Below, one piece after another: positions 33,681-46,009 of a stretch of DNA of 64,000 nucleotides (its first letter is position 1; every line of letters starts with the position of its first letter). A program made the position numbers and the translations under genes. The stretch comes from Neoconidiobolus thromboides FSU 785. Taxonomy: Eukaryota; Entomophthoromycota; Entomophthoromycetes; Entomophthorales; Neoconidiobolaceae. The notes under the pieces were generated by a model, which was not told the origin of the DNA, made no database searches, and saw only the letters and a list, made by a program, of their open reading frames with translations. The stretch is taken from positions 62,001 through 126,000 of the forward strand of contig MU626298.1 in assembly GCA_025603075.1 (NCBI GenBank), written 5' to 3'.

Positions 33681-36600
33681 ATGGAAAGTAAAGGAGATAA
33701 AGCGGACAAAGGGAATAACGAGAACATATCGAGTACAAATTCTCCTATGAATGGAGCCCAGATTGATCTAACAAATGTTGAATGCATAGGAGGAACTAAT
33801 AAAGTAGAAAAAAGAAATAATAATATATATCTAAAATATAGTAATTATATGAAAAATTATGTATCCAAAGATAGGCCTGAGTTTGAGCAAGTCACTGAGG
33901 ATCAGTTACAAGAAATATTTAATAAAGTTTATACGGAGGTAAGTATAGAAAATTGATTGTTTTACAAAAAGTTCTCACTTTAAATTTTAGATTTTGGAAC
34001 AAAAAAAAGAGTTTTGGGAAATAGTTTTAAAACTGACAGATGAAGAAATCTTTATTGCAAGCGACTTCGAAGTTTCTGCTAAGAAAGATGTTAGAGAATC
34101 ACATCAACAAAGCACACCTACTTTGGTAAATAATGAATCTATGATATCCCCTTCGACAAATTTGGATGGAATAAATAATAAAAATAGGCACAGGGACCAA
34201 TCCAATACTGACGAAACACAAAATGATAGTAAAGTTTATTCAAATAGAAAACTTTTTAACTTAATTTTTAGATCAAGTAATTGACCTTTCACAAATAACG
34301 GTAATTAATTTATTTTAATCCGGTTCTATTACCAATTTGAATTTACGTATAATAAGCTAACTATAAATAGCCCAAAAAAAAGCAGGCCGCAGGAAACCTG
34401 TCAAGAACAGCATTGATAAATTTACAAGAAGCAGAGATTGACACTTATTCTCAATCTGCGATACGTGCTATGGTATATTTTTACTCATTCGTTTGATTTG
34501 CTAAAAATACATCTTGATAAAATTGATTACTTATCCTGTTTTAGCTTTCCGCTGCATTAACGCATCTTTCTACTGTTGAAACTGAAGCAAAGCTTGATCG
34601 AGCTACATTTAATAAAGAGGTAGTTAACAGGTTATGGATTAGATGAACGTGTATATTAATTTGTTTTTTATAGAAAGTCATAAAAGATAATATTATTGAA
34701 GACCTTAAAGCTGAAGTTGCAGGCTGTAAGCTTCTGTTACGATCAGTAAGAAATTCTAATTATTGTATCTATCTTTTAATACTTTTAGTACCAAGAAGGC
34801 ATCGAACTTAGAAATATTGAAGAAAAACTAAGGATGAAAGAAGTAGAAGTACTTCAAAGGAAATATACTGAATGTTTATATGAACTTAATAATTATAAGC
34901 TTTCAACTCAGAATTTCTCTCCTATAGTCAATACAAATTTACATAATAATGAATCAGATCAAGCTCCCCGAGAACCACAGTCTACCCAGTTTCATAAAGA
35001 AGTCCATGCTGAACCTCATAACGAAAGATATGAACCTGCAGAGTCAAGACCACAGTATCAAAATCAAGATGAAGTAGATAACAATTTTAATCCGAACCAA
35101 ACCTTTCCTGGATTGGTAAACTAGTTTATTTGTGATGTTGATAATTTATTTAACTAATTTCAAGAATGAAAATAAATCTATAAATATGGACGATACCTTT
35201 ACTTCAACAAGGAGCGTTCATTTTAATATACCTCCAAGGCAAATAAGTTCAATTTCTAATCCAGATCCTATATCATTAGATAATAGGACAAGGAGTAGAA
35301 ATAAAGGGTCTGTTCAATTACAGTCAACGTCATCGACACGCGTTCAAAAAAGTCCCCCAAATCGTTTAAAGACTAAGTCTCGACGTAAAACAAATGATCT
35401 TGATTTAAGTTTAAGCGAAATTGAAGATTTTGTTGAGGAAAATCCACCTATTCGTATAAGTGGTTTCCATAACGTATGATTTATAAATTGTTTAAAAAAA
35501 TTTACTAATTTTTCTAGGGAAATAATCATAAGGAGGTACCAGTATTCCATAAAGAAGTTATTAATCCTACTAGGCATATTTCACTCTTGAAAAGTTATGG
35601 ACAAAAAGAAAGTCAAACTTCAACTCATAATCAAAGGCGACTTCAATCTCAAATCAAAAACCAAAATCAACAACTTCAAAATCAAAACCATCGTCAGCCT
35701 CGTTCCCAATTTAATAAAAACGATCATGAAATAGAGGGTCAGGATTTGCGTTATAGTCACAAATCTATAAACAATGAGTATGAGCTTTTGATCAATAAAA
35801 CAAATCAGCAAAGGGATTATGCTCATTCATTAACAAGACATAAGACAGTAAATTATACAACCTCAAACGATATTCAAGCTAAAGTATCACTAACTCAACG
35901 TCCAACTACTGTCAGTCAGTACGATCCTGGCACGCATAGACATACAGAAGATAATTCACATATTGAGCAGCAAATGTACACAGATTTGCATACGGAACAT
36001 TCACAAAATCGATTTAGAGCCTTAAAACCGAAGCCTTACTATAGTAGCGCAAAAGCAGTCAGAATGGATGTTAGACGCCCTGAATTAACTCATCATCGCC
36101 CTCCTTACTTAGACTGTATTGCTTTTTGTTTTGTTATTTAATTTTATGTCCTAATATTTAATATAGTAGCTGAGCCAGTGATACCACAAATGCAAAAGAG
36201 AAGCCAAAATGCTCCAGTTGGTGCCTATTTCGATCCTAACAAAAGGATGGCGGTGGTCCATCCAGGAGTGGAGCTAGGGACAACCTATAGATCAGAAAAA
36301 GATATTCAAGGAGATCCGAAATTTGTTGACTTCCAAGGACCTGTAGGCCATCAGAACCACATAAATTATGGTCCAAATTCAGAAGTAATAATTAGTCGCC
36401 CAAATCACCAGCCAGTGGCTATGAATCCAAATCATCAGTTAACAAATATACGTCCAAGCCATCAACCGATATCTACAAATTCAAACCAACAACCAATAAA
36501 TATTCGGTCTAATAATCAGCCATTGCCCCCCAACCAAAATAATGAAGCAACTAGAAATCAGGCTCCAGCTACTGAAATAGGGTCAAAAAATACTTTTGTT

Positions 36601-36783
36601 CCAGAAGAAGCAAGTGCGAGTAAACAGAAGCAAAAGGAGGGATCCAATGAAGGTAAAAAAGCTAAAAAGAATAAGGTAATATCGTTTAAGAAGCAACGCG
36701 AAAAACAAAATGGTAAAGAAAAAGAGAATGAAAGGATTAATGACACATTGTTTGCCTCGGGGAAAAAAGGTATTAAGAAATAA
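33681..36783 (+). CDS. Ten-exon, largely disordered coiled-coil protein, unrecognised
   Basis: Spliced as 33681-33938, 33991-34228, 34272-34300, 34371-34472, 34545-34619, 34674-34745, 34789-35115, 35165-35473, 35518-36115, 36167-36783 (2625 nt, 874 residues). All nine introns are 43-72 nt with GT/AG ends, and phase is kept throughout. The N-terminal third is acidic and helical; residues about 165-290 form a charged coiled coil (EKLRMKEVEVLQRKYTECLY). The rest is disordered and rich in Gln/Asn/His/Pro, with a degenerate repeat of about 10 residues (IRPSHQPIST, NSNQQPINIR, SNNQPLPPNQ). It ends with a Lys-rich tail (EGKKAKKNKVISFKKQREKQ). It could be a scaffold or nuclear protein. No family is recognised; exon 3 is a 29-nt microexon. 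Confidence 0.72.
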
Positions 36784-37938
36784 GGAGCTGTAGGAAGGAT
36801 GTTTGATCTTTTAATGGCTATAAATAGTTGATGGTAGAATGGAAGCATTATGTGTTTATTATATGTTGAGAAATGAAATGTTGTGGCCGAAAAAGGAATA
36901 AAATGATATGTTTTATGCTCTTAAATTAAAAATGGCCTTTACTTATTTTACTGTTGAAAAGATGCTATTATTTGATACCACATGTATACTAATTCCTGCT
37001 TTGTTAATTTTAAACAAAAAACTTATCAATCCAAAATTGTAAATAAATTAAAACTATAAAATAAAAACAAGTAATAAGAAGCTTATAAAATATGGAGAAA
37101 AGCTGCTATTTTATTTTTTTAAAACTGATATCCCTATAAAAAAAATATCAGTAATTAATATAATTAAACTACAATCCAAATCCACTAAATAATTTTTAAT
37201 AATAATACAAGGAGTAGATAAAATAATAATAATGTTTTCAAAATAATAGTATAAACTTTAATACAATAATTAATTTTAAGTTATATCTTTGACTTTATTC
37301 TTAAGTTTGAATGTTTAGACCCAGTGTTTATATTTTAATTCAGTATTAAACATTGTATATTTGACAACAAGACTGAGTTGTTAATATTTATAAATTAAAA
37401 TTTTAAATATGAATACAAATTAGTTAAAATATTCAAAAATTCGAAAAAATGAATAAAAATTCAACTGTATCAAAAAGGACAACTTGAATTAAGCAAAGTC
37501 TGCAAAGAAGGATCGAATTAGGTGGGAATTCAAAATAAGTCTAAGAATTGAGAATAGTAGTTATCGTAAGTGATACTATCCTCTTTTTAACTCTGATTGC
37601 ATAAGGTAGGTGACATGCATCCATTTTAAAATTAGAATAAGAAGAATAAGAGGAGAAGACTTGATGGGTTAAAGAAAGGAAATTAAGAGGAAGAAAAGGA
37701 TCGAAAAGAAGTTATTTTAATATACCAAAATTGTGGGCGGCAGAGGTTAAATGTTAAAAGACAAAAGAAAACGAAGAAAAAACGGGAAACAATACATCCA
37801 AAAGTTATAACCCAGAAATATTAACCAGTCACATCAAATTGAGTCTATCTTATTCATCTTATTCGAAATTAGCTATAGTTAATCAACAAATTTATAAACA
37901 ATAAAACTGACATATTAATTAAAGGAGTCTTATTATCA
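36784..37938. other. Intergenic region
   Basis: About 1.15 kb, AT-rich. A small hairpin ACTGATAT/ATATCAGT occurs near 37125-37155. The purine-rich stretch at 37620-37810 lies upstream of the ribosomal protein gene and may belong to its promoter; no defined motif was assigned. Confidence 0.4.
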
Positions 37939-38647
37939 ATGGCTGTATATTCTGCTATCCCTGCCAACCCAGAAAAATGTAATTTTTAATTTAAATCTTA
38001 ATCATCAAATTTTAATTCAAATTTCAGCTGCCCGTGCCAGAGGCTCCGATCTTCGTGTTCACTACAAGGTAAAAAAACTTTATAATTTTAAAGATTTTAA
38101 TTAATTTAAAATCAAAGAATACTCATGAAGCTGCCGTCGTACTCAAGGGTATGAAAGTACAAAAAGCTCTTGCTTACCTTGAAGCTGTTAAAGAACACAA
38201 GCGTTGCGTACCATTCCGTCGTTATAACGGTGGAGTTGGTCGTACCGCTCAAGCTAAAGAGTTCAATACCACTCAAGGTCGTTGGCCCGTAAAGAGTGTT
38301 AAGTATCTTTCCGATCTTTTAAAGAATTTAGTCTCCAACGCTGAACTTAAAGGTCTTGATGCTGAAGCTTTAGTTATTAAACACATTCAAGTTAACCAAG
38401 CCCGTCACCAACGTAGACGTACTTACCGTGCTCATGGTCGTGTTAACCGTAATTATTTTTATTATTTCTATGAGTTTTTTAGAGATTTATTTTTTTTTGA
38501 TTAATAGCATACATGTCTTCCCCATGTCATATTGAAATTATTGCTACTGAAGCAGGAAAAATCGTAGCTAAAGCTAAGGAACCAAAAGTACTTCGTAAGT
38601 TATCCGTACGTCAACTCGGAAACAAAGCTGCACGTTTCCAAAATTAG
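37939..38647 (+). CDS. RPL17: Ribosomal protein uL22 (L17 of the 60S subunit)
   Basis: Spliced as 37939-37978, 38028-38068, 38118-38448, 38508-38647 (552 nt, 183 residues). The protein matches eukaryotic L17/uL22 throughout: [107 protein letters not shown]. It is a core protein lining the 60S exit tunnel. The first two exons are only 40 and 41 nt, common in ribosomal genes of this kind of genome. Codon use is markedly biased to C-ending codons (CGT, GGT, AAG, TCC) compared with its neighbours, consistent with high expression. Confidence 0.97.
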
Positions 38648-39932
38648 AAACGCTAAAAAATAAAATTCACTGACATAATTTAAGCTTTAAGATATTAAGT
38701 AAATAATAAATTTGTTTAAATGGTTTTTAGGAAGGTTTAAAGTTGTATTTGTAAGGTTTTATAGTTAGTGTTTAAAGGGCGATAAACTAGTAATACTATG
38801 TGTATCAGGATTATAGTATAAGCGTATTAGTGGATATATATTAATAATAAATAGGTTTTATATAAAGTAAATCAAATAATTGAAAAGAGGTTTTTCAATA
38901 AAAAAAAAAAACCATAGCCTTATTTGTACTATAAATAGAATCTATTTGAATCAACATATCAGAGTATTTATTAAAAGATAAAGCCATGTCCGCTTTTTAA
39001 ACATATAAATTGAATAGTATATTAGTTATTCTAAGTAAAAACATGTTTATAGAAACCAAAGTAAAATGGAACAGTAGCTGAACTAATTTTTCTCTTTGTT
39101 CCGAAATAAATATCTAATTTCCAGAAAATGTATAGGTTTATAAATTAGAAATAAAAGTACGCTTTGAAATATAATTAATCTTCCGTGATTTTTTTTAATG
39201 CTATAAAAAATTGTCATACAGCTGCATATTATCCCATGGACCTTAAGTTCTACAAAGTCATATTCACTTTTTGAAATTGAATTATTTAACAAATCTTTAT
39301 GTCTCAATTTGAATCATCAAATTAGCAAAGTAAAACGTTCAACCTTCTCTTATAGCTAATATTGTTAAGCTTATATGGTGATGTTTTTTACAATAATAAA
39401 TTACTTCAAAGCTTAAAGGGGTACATATGACTTTTCATTTAAAAATTTAACTAGGATTTATAAAAAAACTAAATAGCTTAAAAAAGAGATAAAATTTAAT
39501 AAACATCTTTAGTTTAGTTAATTTAAATAATCCTTTTTGGGACAACTCAAAAATATGCAATTAAATGTCTATTTTGGAACAGAAGTACCATTAGATATGT
39601 GATAATTATAAAATAAAATCTTATTTTTGGTGGCCTCTAAATTTATTAAAAGCTATATTTCCCTAAATAAATAAATACGAAAAATGCCTCATTAATTTAT
39701 TTAATAAAATGAAATTAGTTACTAAAAATGAAAAATTAAGATTAATTCAAGAAATTTTAAATATAAATTAGATAAAATATTCTAGTGATTGAAACTACTT
39801 TAGATATGAAATAGCTTTTATAAAATAAAACTATCATTTTATATAATAACCTTGTTCTTAGTTTTAATAAATTTATAAAAATGTTATTCTATAAACAGAA
39901 TAAAGAAATAAAAATATAATTTTTTTATTAAA
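38648..39932. other. Intergenic region
   Basis: About 1.3 kb of AT-rich DNA between convergent genes. A 74-codon frame on the minus strand (39083-39307) lacks any recognisable feature and was not called. Confidence 0.45.
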
Positions 39933-40649
39933 TTAATTAAAATAAAAAATGGCTACTAAAAATAAACTAAAGCTGAAACTAGTCCAGTTTTTAAACACAT
40001 GCCTATGGTCTGAAGTAACAGTAGCTGTAATAGCGGTGTAAGTAGAAACACTAGGGGAATTATCTCCGCCGCTCTTAGTATTATCCCCCATCAGATCTTT
40101 AACTAAGACTTTCTTAATGGTTCCACAGATCAACCTTCTTTTATCAGCAGGATAATGAATAACTATGGACTTATTAATCACGGATAATTTCCCTTTAATT
40201 TTAATCTGATCATCAATAATAGTAAAACGAGAGTTATTACGGCCTTTTAGTTTACCATGTTTACCAGAAAGATCCCCGTGCTGACATGCTTCTACTTTGG
40301 CTGAAGTACATTTATAGTTTTCATTTTTATCATTTGGGTTTTTATTCGTTGGATCCCAATGACCACCTGCACTGTCACAATCATCATTTTTGATTGGTAG
40401 TTGATGTATATGATAAGGGTATTCTTGGCTTTTATCGGAGTCAATGAAATGATTTACAATGAAATCTAATTTGACACTGCCGTTTTTAAATTCGCTCATC
40501 AATATAGAAGCACTTATTGGGTTTTTATAAAATTCCACGTACCCTAAATAGTCTTCATTTTCTTGGTTTTCAACGGATTGAGGTAATATATATTGGATGT
40601 ATAGAAAAAGTAGTAAAGCAAGTCTTATTGGGTTCATTTGTTTTAACAT
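39933..40649 (-). CDS. Secreted Cu-only superoxide dismutase, likely GPI-anchored
   Basis: A single-exon, 238-residue protein with a signal peptide (LALLLFLYIQYILPQ). The Cu ligands expected for the fungal SOD5-type enzymes are all present: His80 and His82 (YHIHQL), His97 (GGHWDPTN) and His165 (SIVIHYP). Cys91 and Cys175 match the conserved disulfide, and ACQHGDLSGKHGKL is the family block. The enlarged electrostatic loop of Cu/Zn SOD is missing, which marks the Cu-only class. It converts superoxide to peroxide outside the cell and so protects against host oxidative burst. The Ser/Thr-rich stretch and hydrophobic C-terminus (SFSLFLVAIFYF) suggest a GPI anchor. Length is typical for this class. 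Confidence 0.9.
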   Translation of the reverse strand: MLKQMNPIRLALLLFLYIQYILPQSVENQENEDYLGYVEFYKNPISASILMSEFKNGSVKLDFIVNHFIDSDKSQEYPYHIHQLPIKNDDCDSAGGHWDPTNKNPNDKNENYKCTSAKVEACQHGDLSGKHGKLKGRNNSRFTIIDDQIKIKGKLSVINKSIVIHYPADKRRLICGTIKKVLVKDLMGDNTKSGGDNSPSVSTYTAITATVTSDHRHVFKNWTSFSFSLFLVAIFYFN

Positions 40650-41003
40650 TAATTAAAAAATAAATATGCTTATTTCTACTAAATTTAAATTTCTACTATT
40701 TTATATCTTTTTGTATTCTTTATTAAATGACATTGAACCGCATAATAATTATTAGTTAGTATGATTATGAAATCAACACAATTTGAATTTACTAGAGCTT
40801 AAAAAAATTTCAAGAAAATTCTCTTCTATTTAAATCTAAGATTAATTCAAGGCACATGTTTATTTCATATGATAAAATAATTTAAATATATTATTATTTG
40901 AATAGAGTTTATCAACTTTTGATATTAGAGCTAATACGACTAATGAAATAAGGAAATCATTCGCTACAAGCACTTGGCCATTTAAAGTATAACTGATTTG
41001 TTG
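40650..41003. other. Intergenic region
   Basis: About 350 bp, AT-rich; it holds the SOD promoter side and the 3' flank of K+ channel A. Nothing else was seen. Confidence 0.4.
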
Positions 41004-42981
41004 TCAAGGTATCAAATTATCATTAGCCTCCTGTTGGAAATAATTACTTTTTACAGTATTAAAACTTTTACTTTTTATATCATAATTTAACATAACATCG
41101 TCCATAAAATCAAAGTTTAGCTTACTAATCATCTTTTTTTCGTTGTTCTTTAACTCTTTCTGTTCACTCACTTCCATGTTTTTACTCATTTGGTTTAATA
41201 AATGACAATATAAATAATGATATTCTTCTAAATAAATAAACTCCTTTTTTTCTAATATCTCTCTTGTTAATACATTATCCTGATCTGCAATCAAATTAGC
41301 TATTAATTTTTGATATATCTTACTCATTGCTACTAAATTGCATATTAGCTCGTCTTTATTATTATCATTTAATATGCTGTGATTGTTTTTTATTATTTCT
41401 GACTCAAAGTCTTTAACTAATTGTTCCCTAGTTTGGCTAAACTTGTTCTGTTGTAATTTAATTTTATAATTAGCATGAAGATTTTCTATCCTTTTATACA
41501 ATACAAAGGAGCCTAGTTCAGTGCCTATAGATATCAAATAGGTTGCTGCTACTAATCCTAGGAGTGCATACACAATAAACACAACTTTGCCATGCAAAGT
41601 CTTGGGAGTTATATTACCATACCCGATCGTTGTAAACGAGACAAAGCAAAAATTAAAAGATTCAAAATAGGTCCAATTTTCCGAGTACATAAAAATTACT
41701 CCACCTAAAAACCTAGATAAAAAAGTTAATATTGTACTACTATATATTGCTAAATTTATTATTATTTACCAAAATAATAATAAATAAATAATTGCAAAGA
41801 TAAATTGCCGTTTTATAATAATCAGTTTTTCCTTATTTACTAGTTTACGCTTTTTTCTTCGAATAAAACTAGCATTTTTATAATCCAATTTAGAGTTCAA
41901 TAAAGTAATGATTTGACATTGATTGCTATTATATTTAACATTATTGATTTGATCACTATCATTTATATTTTCACTTTCGTTATTGTCTCTTTCTTTAATG
42001 TCCTTAATCTTGTTTTTTTTCCTGTTATCTTCGATCTCTTTCAATTTCAATAAAAACTTTGTTTCTATTTTTTCAAGTAATGCAATTCTTATTGCATTAA
42101 TAAACAAACCCATAAATACGATACCAATAAGTGCATAAAAAAATAAGAATATTTGCGAACTTTGATTATTGGGAAATACGTCTCCAAATCCAATAGTTGT
42201 GTTTGTTACTATATAATAATATTAGTACATATATCAATTCATTATTGTTGCATGGGTTACCCAAAATAAAATAAAGTCCGTCAACAAAGCCCCAATCTTC
42301 AAGGATACAAAATATTATAGTGCCGATTTTACCCCAAACTGTGTTTAAAATTAAGTAAATTATAAACATTCTTTGTTTGTTTACTATTCCACTATTCTTA
42401 TTTATTAAATGATTGTTCTTGAAATAATCAATCATCAAAAATAATATTGATGTTGCTGATACTAATATACCAACTAAATTAAGTACAAGATTATAATAAT
42501 GTTTTTGCCATCTCTCATAATATATTATTATTGAAATTATTATGCATATTACTATAAATTTTAGTTAATATATTATCATATGGTGCTCTGTATTAAACTT
42601 ACCATGTAAAGATAAGAATACTACTGTTAGTAAGGTATTGCTTCGAATCTTTCTTTCCCAAAACCTAAATAGTAGCGTAATAGTACCAATTATTTGAAAT
42701 ATGATAGCTAATGATAAGCAAGCGATATTGGCTAATAGAAAAATGAATAAAGTTTACTACATTTATTGGAATAACCTACCATTATAGATCTGATATTGCT
42801 CCTCACTCAGACTTTCTAAACTGATCCAGTTACCTTCCAATGGCGGTATTGTCAATATAAGAGAAAGTGGTGTAACTATACCAACGAGCGTAGGTAAAAT
42901 TCTTAGTTCTGGGTGCTTTACCTTATAGTTGTCTTTATCATTATCATTATCATTATTATTTTTGAAATTGTAAAATAGCAT
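41004..42981 (-). CDS. TOK1: TOK-type two-pore outward-rectifier K+ channel, paralog A
   Basis: Spliced as complement of 42780-42981, 42603-42731, 42261-42551, 41770-42208, 41004-41712 (1770 nt, 589 residues). Eight membrane helices with two pore loops, the TOK layout: TM1-TM5, pore 1 filter TIGFGD (212-217, inside NTTIGFGDVFP), TM6, a charged loop rich in Asn/Lys, TM7, pore 2 filter TIGYGN (382-387, FTTIGYGNITP), TM8, then a long cytoplasmic helical tail. TOK channels are fungal plasma-membrane K+ efflux channels that set membrane potential. Exons 2 and 3 are 129 and 291 nt in all three paralogs. A 234-bp stretch (41602-41835), including intron 4, is identical to paralog B. Confidence 0.93.
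41602..41835. repeat. 234-bp tract identical to 44620-44853
   Basis: Base-for-base identical by eye between K+ channel genes A and B, covering the end of exon 4, all of intron 4 and the start of exon 5. The neighbouring coding DNA differs at many positions. Confidence 0.85.
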
Positions 42982-43290
42982 TTAAATAATCAAAAAGAAA
43001 ACCTTTCATTCTTTATAATGATTTTTATTACCAATCTTCTTATATATACTTAAAACATTGTTTCGGTTAATAAAAAATAGGCAATTTATGATCTAAACTA
43101 AATAGGCAATTTTAGTGATAAAATTAATTTTTGTATGTTACAAATAACAAGCTGACTTTAAAATGTCAGTATTCTAACCTCTTCTATATCTACTTCTAAA
43201 TTTCTATATAGTATATCTGTTAATGTGAGATATATAAAAATCCGTGTATTAGTTTTGCCAAGGATGGTTAAAGCGCTTAAACTTTAAACC

Positions 43291-43378
43291 ATATGGGAAT
43301 GCCTTATCTGGTTTCATCTGTTTACTTTTTGTGCTACATGAATTTGAAAAATAATTATTAGTAAATACTGAAACGAGG
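43291..43378 (-). mobile_element. Possible decayed MITE-like copy
   Basis: ATATGGGAATG followed by GGTTTCATC, then TTTGAAAAATAATTATTAGT resembles the reverse form of the element family, but the core and right terminus are gone. Low certainty. Confidence 0.3.
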
Positions 43379-43565
43379 AAGATGTTCCAATCAAAAACGA
43401 TATGATTTTTGAAGTCCAGAGTTTATATTCTGGGTGATTTTTTATTTTGGTTAGTTTTAAATTAGTGAGTACTTCAATTTAACCAAATTTATAGTATTTT
43501 CAGCTTTTCATGGTTATAGCAAGGAGAATTTTGAACAAGCTTAATTTTTTTAAATAACAATCTAA

Positions 43566-43647
43566 AACAAAAATAAAAACAAAAATAAAAACAAAAATAA
43601 AAACAAAAATAAAAACAAAAATAAAAATAAAAATAAAAACAAAAAGT
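43566..43647. repeat. 12-bp A-rich tandem repeat
   Basis: AAAAATAAAAAC (with an AAAAAT variant) repeated about seven times on the plus strand, without a coding frame. Confidence 0.85.
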
Positions 43648-44024
43648 TTTAACAATATATTATTATTAAGCTGTGAAAATTCACACTATGAAAATTCATT
43701 CATATCTTTTAAATTTTAACTGGGTTATTGAAAATTTTTACTTTTAAGATAAATGTGATGGATCAAAAACTATATTGTAATAAAACATAGGTTGAAAAAA
43801 CTGGTAAAATTGAAAAAAGTAAAATTTTGTGTTTTTTAAACTACCCATTAAGAATATTTAGTAATCTTTGTTTAATTTTTTATTTATATGGGTAATATTT
43901 AACTTTTTAATAGTATTGAAAACTAATTTTCAATTATCAATGAATAATAGAAGAACAATAAAGAAAAGAATCAACGAAATGATATAGTTGACAGATTTGG
44001 GATTTGAACTAGCTTTTAAGTTTT

Positions 44025-46009
44025 TCAAGCTAAAGAGGAATTGATAGCTTGTTGAAAGTAATAACTCCTTTCAGAATAACAACTCATTCTTTCTGTATTA
44101 TAATTTAACAAAACATCATCCATAAAATCAAAATTTAACTTATTAACCATCTTCTCTTCACTATTTTTTAACTCTTTCCGTTCTTTTAGTTCCATTTTGT
44201 TACTCGTTTGACTTAATAAATGGCAATATAAATAATGATACTCTTCTAAATAAGCAAATTCTTTTTTATCTATTATTTCTTTTGTCAGCACGCTATCATG
44301 ATCTACAATTAAATTAGCTACTAACTTTTGATATATCTTACTCATCACTACTAAGTTTAATATCAATTCATCTTTATTATCATGATTCAATATGTTATCA
44401 TTATTTTTTAATATTTCTCTTTCAAACTCTTTAACTAACTGCTCTCTTGTTTGACCAAATTTATTCTGTTGCAATTTAATTTTATAATTAGTATGAAGAT
44501 TTTCTATCCTTTTATACAATACAAAGGAGCCTAGTTCAGTGCCTATAGATATCAAATAGGTTGCTGCTACTAACCCTAGTATTACATACGCAATAAATAT
44601 GACTTTTCCGTACGGTGTTTTGGGAGTTATATTACCATACCCGATCGTTGTAAACGAGACAAAGCAAAAATTAAAAGATTCAAAATAGGTCCAATTTTCC
44701 GAGTACATAAAAATTACTCCACCTAAAAACCTAGATAAAAAAGTTAATATTGTACTACTATATATTGCTAAATTTATTATTATTTACCAAAATAATAATA
44801 AATAAATAATTGCAAAGATAAATTGCCGTTTTATAATAATCAGTTTTTCCTTACTTACTAATCTATGCTGCTTTTTTCTGATATAAGTGGCATTTTTGTA
44901 GTCCCAATTTGAACTCAATAGAGCAATAATAGGATTTTGATCATTACCATCTAGGATATTACTATTTTGATCGTTATGGTCTACACCTCCATTTTCAACA
45001 CTTTTTCTTCCATTATTTTTTGTCTTATTTTTTTTCCTATTATCTTCTATCTCCTTTAATTTCAATAAAAACTTTATTTCTATTTTTTCAAGTATAACTA
45101 CTCTTATCGAGTTAATAAATAAACCCATAAATATAATGCCAATGATTGCATAAAAAAACAAAAATACTTGGGAATTAAGATTACTAGGGAACATGTCCCC
45201 AAATCCAATAGTCGTATTCGTTGCTACATAAGATAATATTAATACAAACGTTGTTTTGATTGTTATATAGCTCACCTAAAATAAAATAAAGTCCATCTAC
45301 AAAATTCCAATTTTCAATGGTACAGAATATGATGGTACCAATTTTACCCCAAATTGTATTTAGAATTAAATAAATGATTAACATTCTTTGATTATTTACT
45401 ATTCCACTGTTTTTATTCAACAAATAGTTGTTTTTAAAAAAATCAATTATTAGAAAAATTATTGATATAGCTGAAACTGATAGACCAATTAAATTGAATA
45501 CAAATCGGTCATTATATTTCCGCCAACTTTCATAGTATATCATTACTGATACTGAGATAAATGAAACTATATAAGACTGATTAACATTGTATTAAGTGGT
45601 ATAATATCTTAAGCTTACCATGTAAAAATAAGAATACTACTGTTAGTAAAGTATTGATCCTAACTTTCTTCTCCCAAAATCTAAGTAACAATGTAATCGT
45701 GCCAATTATTTGGAATATGATAGCTAAAGATAAACAAGCGATATTAACTAATATATAAATTAAAATAAGGCTATTGTATTATTCTTGTTATTTTAATTTA
45801 CTTTTGTAGTTGTAGTATTGGTCTGCATTCAAACTTTCCTTAACTAACCAGTTGCCCTCTAATGGGGGTATTGTGAGTATAAGAGAAAGTGGTGTAATTA
45901 TACCAACGACCATAGGCAAATACCTTAGCTCTGGATGTTTTATTTTATAGATATCCTTATCTTCATCTTTATGATTGTTACTTTCTTTTTTAAATTTACT
46001 AAATATCAT
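44025..46009 (-). CDS. TOK1: TOK-type two-pore outward-rectifier K+ channel, paralog B
   Basis: Spliced as complement of 45802-46009, 45619-45747, 45276-45566, 44788-45223, 44025-44730 (1770 nt, 589 residues). Same eight-helix, two-pore plan as A: pore 1 TIGFGD (214-219, NTTIGFGDMFP), pore 2 TIGYGN (383-388), and the TM8 block LGLVAATYLISIGTELGSFV. It is closest to A, with a nearly identical pore 2/TM8 region; it diverges in the intracellular loop between TM6 and TM7 (KNKTKNNGRKSVENGG) and in the tail. The intact frame and intact filters suggest a functional gene. The shared identical tract with A spans coding DNA on both sides of intron 4 and the intron itself. Confidence 0.93.
44620..44853. 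repeat. 234-bp tract identical to 41602-41835
   Basis: Partner of the tract in K+ channel A. A further identical stretch of about 75 bp lies nearby (around 44500-44575, matching 41482-41557). Confidence 0.85.

Larger units (their letters stand above)
42982..44024. other. Spacer between K+ channels A and B
   Basis: About 1 kb, AT-rich. Contains a 12-bp tandem repeat (43566-43647) and a possible very decayed MITE-like copy near 43291-43378. No gene was seen. Confidence 0.5.

Noticed and set aside
39083-39307. 74-codon frame on the minus strand
   Set aside because: Same reasons; lies between convergent genes with no splice partners or family features.
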